Made by a program: the position numbers and the translations under genes. A DNA stretch of 64,000 nucleotides from Zafaria cholistanensis (GTDB lineage Bacteria > Actinomycetota > Actinomycetes > Actinomycetales > Micrococcaceae). The stretch covers positions 108,316 through 172,315 of the forward strand of contig NZ_BKDJ01000005.1 of NCBI RefSeq assembly GCF_008580665.1, given 5' to 3'. Below, one piece after another: positions 63,499-64,000 of the stretch; position 1 is the first letter of the stretch, and each line of letters begins with the position of its first letter. The notes beneath the pieces were generated by a model, which saw only the letters and a list, made by a program, of their open reading frames with translations, did no database searches and was not told the origin of the DNA.

Positions 63499-63963
63499 AT
63501 GGGGCTCTTTTCCGGCGCACGCTCCGCGCGCCGCGATGACAAGGACCTGGGGACGGGCATCTGGCGCCGGGCCCATGACCGTTACGGCCGCGGGCTGGAC
63601 CGCTTCCACCAAGTGCTCGAAGGCATCGAGGACGACGACCTTTACAACGCCCTGGTCATGATTGCCGACCACCTGGCCAGCCTGCAGCCGCGGGTGCGCG
63701 AGGTCTGCCAGGAGGCGCAGCGGATGCGCCCCAGCGCCGACACCGACATTCCCGGCTCCCTTGCCCCGGTCCACCGCGCCCTGTCCAAGGCGGCGAACGA
63801 CCTTGCCATGGCCGCGCAGTCGGCGGCCATGGCAAGGCTCGACGGAGAACGCTGGGGTTATGCGTCGGCCGGATTGGAGAACGTGGCCCGGCGGGCCGAC
63901 GTCGTCACCGGCGGCGTGGTGGCTGCCGAGGCGGCGCTGAAGCAGGCCCGCGCCGCGGGCTGA
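63499..63963 (+). CDS. Helical protein of unknown function downstream of bpa
   Basis: A 154-aa protein that I cannot assign. It is almost all alpha helix: 'RRAHDRYGRGLDRFHQVLEG', 'DDLYNALVMIADHLASLQPR' with 'VREVCQEAQRMRP', and a long Ala-rich helix 'ALSKAANDLAMAAQSAAMAR'. There is no signal or membrane segment. One Cys lies near residue 70. The ATG at 63499 has GGGGTGG 8 nt upstream; a GTG at 63487 would add four residues. The short 14-nt gap to bpa suggests one operon, and the helical, adaptor-like shape makes a link to proteasome function worth testing. Confidence 0.75.
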   Translation: MGLFSGARSARRDDKDLGTGIWRRAHDRYGRGLDRFHQVLEGIEDDDLYNALVMIADHLASLQPRVREVCQEAQRMRPSADTDIPGSLAPVHRALSKAANDLAMAAQSAAMARLDGERWGYASAGLENVARRADVVTGGVVAAEAALKQARAAG

Positions 63964-64000
63964 CCCGCCGGCATTGGGGCCCGGAGCCGGGCGGCGTTTT
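63964..64000. other. Window end, non-coding as far as visible
   Basis: 37 bases after the last stop; GCCGGCATTGGGGCCCGGAG begins a possible hairpin, but the window ends before its partner. Confidence 0.3.

Overview
The window is about 70% G+C and densely coding. Its start codons (many GTG), its codon use and its gene content (GTP-type phosphoenolpyruvate carboxykinase, a bacterial proteasome activator, Lhr helicase with a Nei-type glycosylase, a RecQ helicase with a phosphoribosyltransferase-like tail, CstA with a YbdD-like partner) point to an actinobacterium. An Arthrobacter-like member of the Micrococcaceae is my best guess. I see no insertion sequence, prophage, integrase or CRISPR array, so this reads as ordinary chromosome carrying 51 protein genes and five tRNA genes. 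All five tRNA genes lie on the minus strand: three serine tRNAs (CGA, GCU, UGA) and two arginine (ACG) copies.

Layout. 0.1-9.7 kb: a helix-turn-helix/ImmA-like regulator, a large FAD/Fe-S dehydrogenase, a lipoprotein, tgt, an FUSC membrane protein, a protein of unknown function and a Nudix-like protein. 9.8-17.9 kb: a drug-type MFS exporter, an old-yellow-enzyme oxidoreductase, an SDR/acyl-CoA dehydrogenase pair, a DUF1684 protein, a small protein and a long low-complexity membrane protein. 18-25.7 kb: RNA and DNA maintenance (pseudouridine synthase, Nei-type glycosylase, Lhr helicase, rlmH). 25.8-31.7 kb: lipid-type enzymes (PAP2 phosphatase, patatin, acyltransferase), a berberine-bridge-type FAD enzyme, tadA and upp. 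31.7-36.5 kb: a two-component system, an orphan winged-helix protein, a histidine phosphatase and tandem tRNA-Arg genes. 36.8-43.9 kb: pckG, a PadR/hydrolase pair, an IclR/reductase/P450 catabolic module and an Rrf2 regulator. 43.9-51.2 kb: phosphohexomutase, RecQ, and a multicopper oxidase coupled to a Tat-signal protein. 51.4-64 kb: an L7/L12-like membrane protein, prolyl oligopeptidase, a large FAD/NAD(P) protein, a secreted His/Asp-rich protein, a VOC protein, a quinone oxidoreductase, cstA with its small partner, and the proteasome activator with a helical partner.

Carbon-source control links several genes. Two perfect CRP/GlxR-type palindromes (TGTGA-N6-TCACA) lie upstream of the orphan winged-helix gene and of pckG, and the one at pckG abuts a second 12-bp perfect palindrome. 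TadA and its expected substrate, tRNA-Arg(ACG), are both encoded here. At least a dozen genes have a TANNNT-type -10 element exactly 6-7 nt before the start codon, so leaderless transcripts are probably common. These promoters were used to settle several starts.

I do not see an obvious new defence or mobile system. The most unusual units are: the multicopper oxidase without a signal peptide whose start codon overlaps the stop of a Tat-signal protein; the membrane protein built from an L7/L12-like motif and two copies of another helical module; the two-gene P450/phthalate-type reductase system under an IclR regulator; and the ImmA-like regulator that has lost the first histidine of its metal motif. 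Functions come from reading motifs by eye, without database searches.
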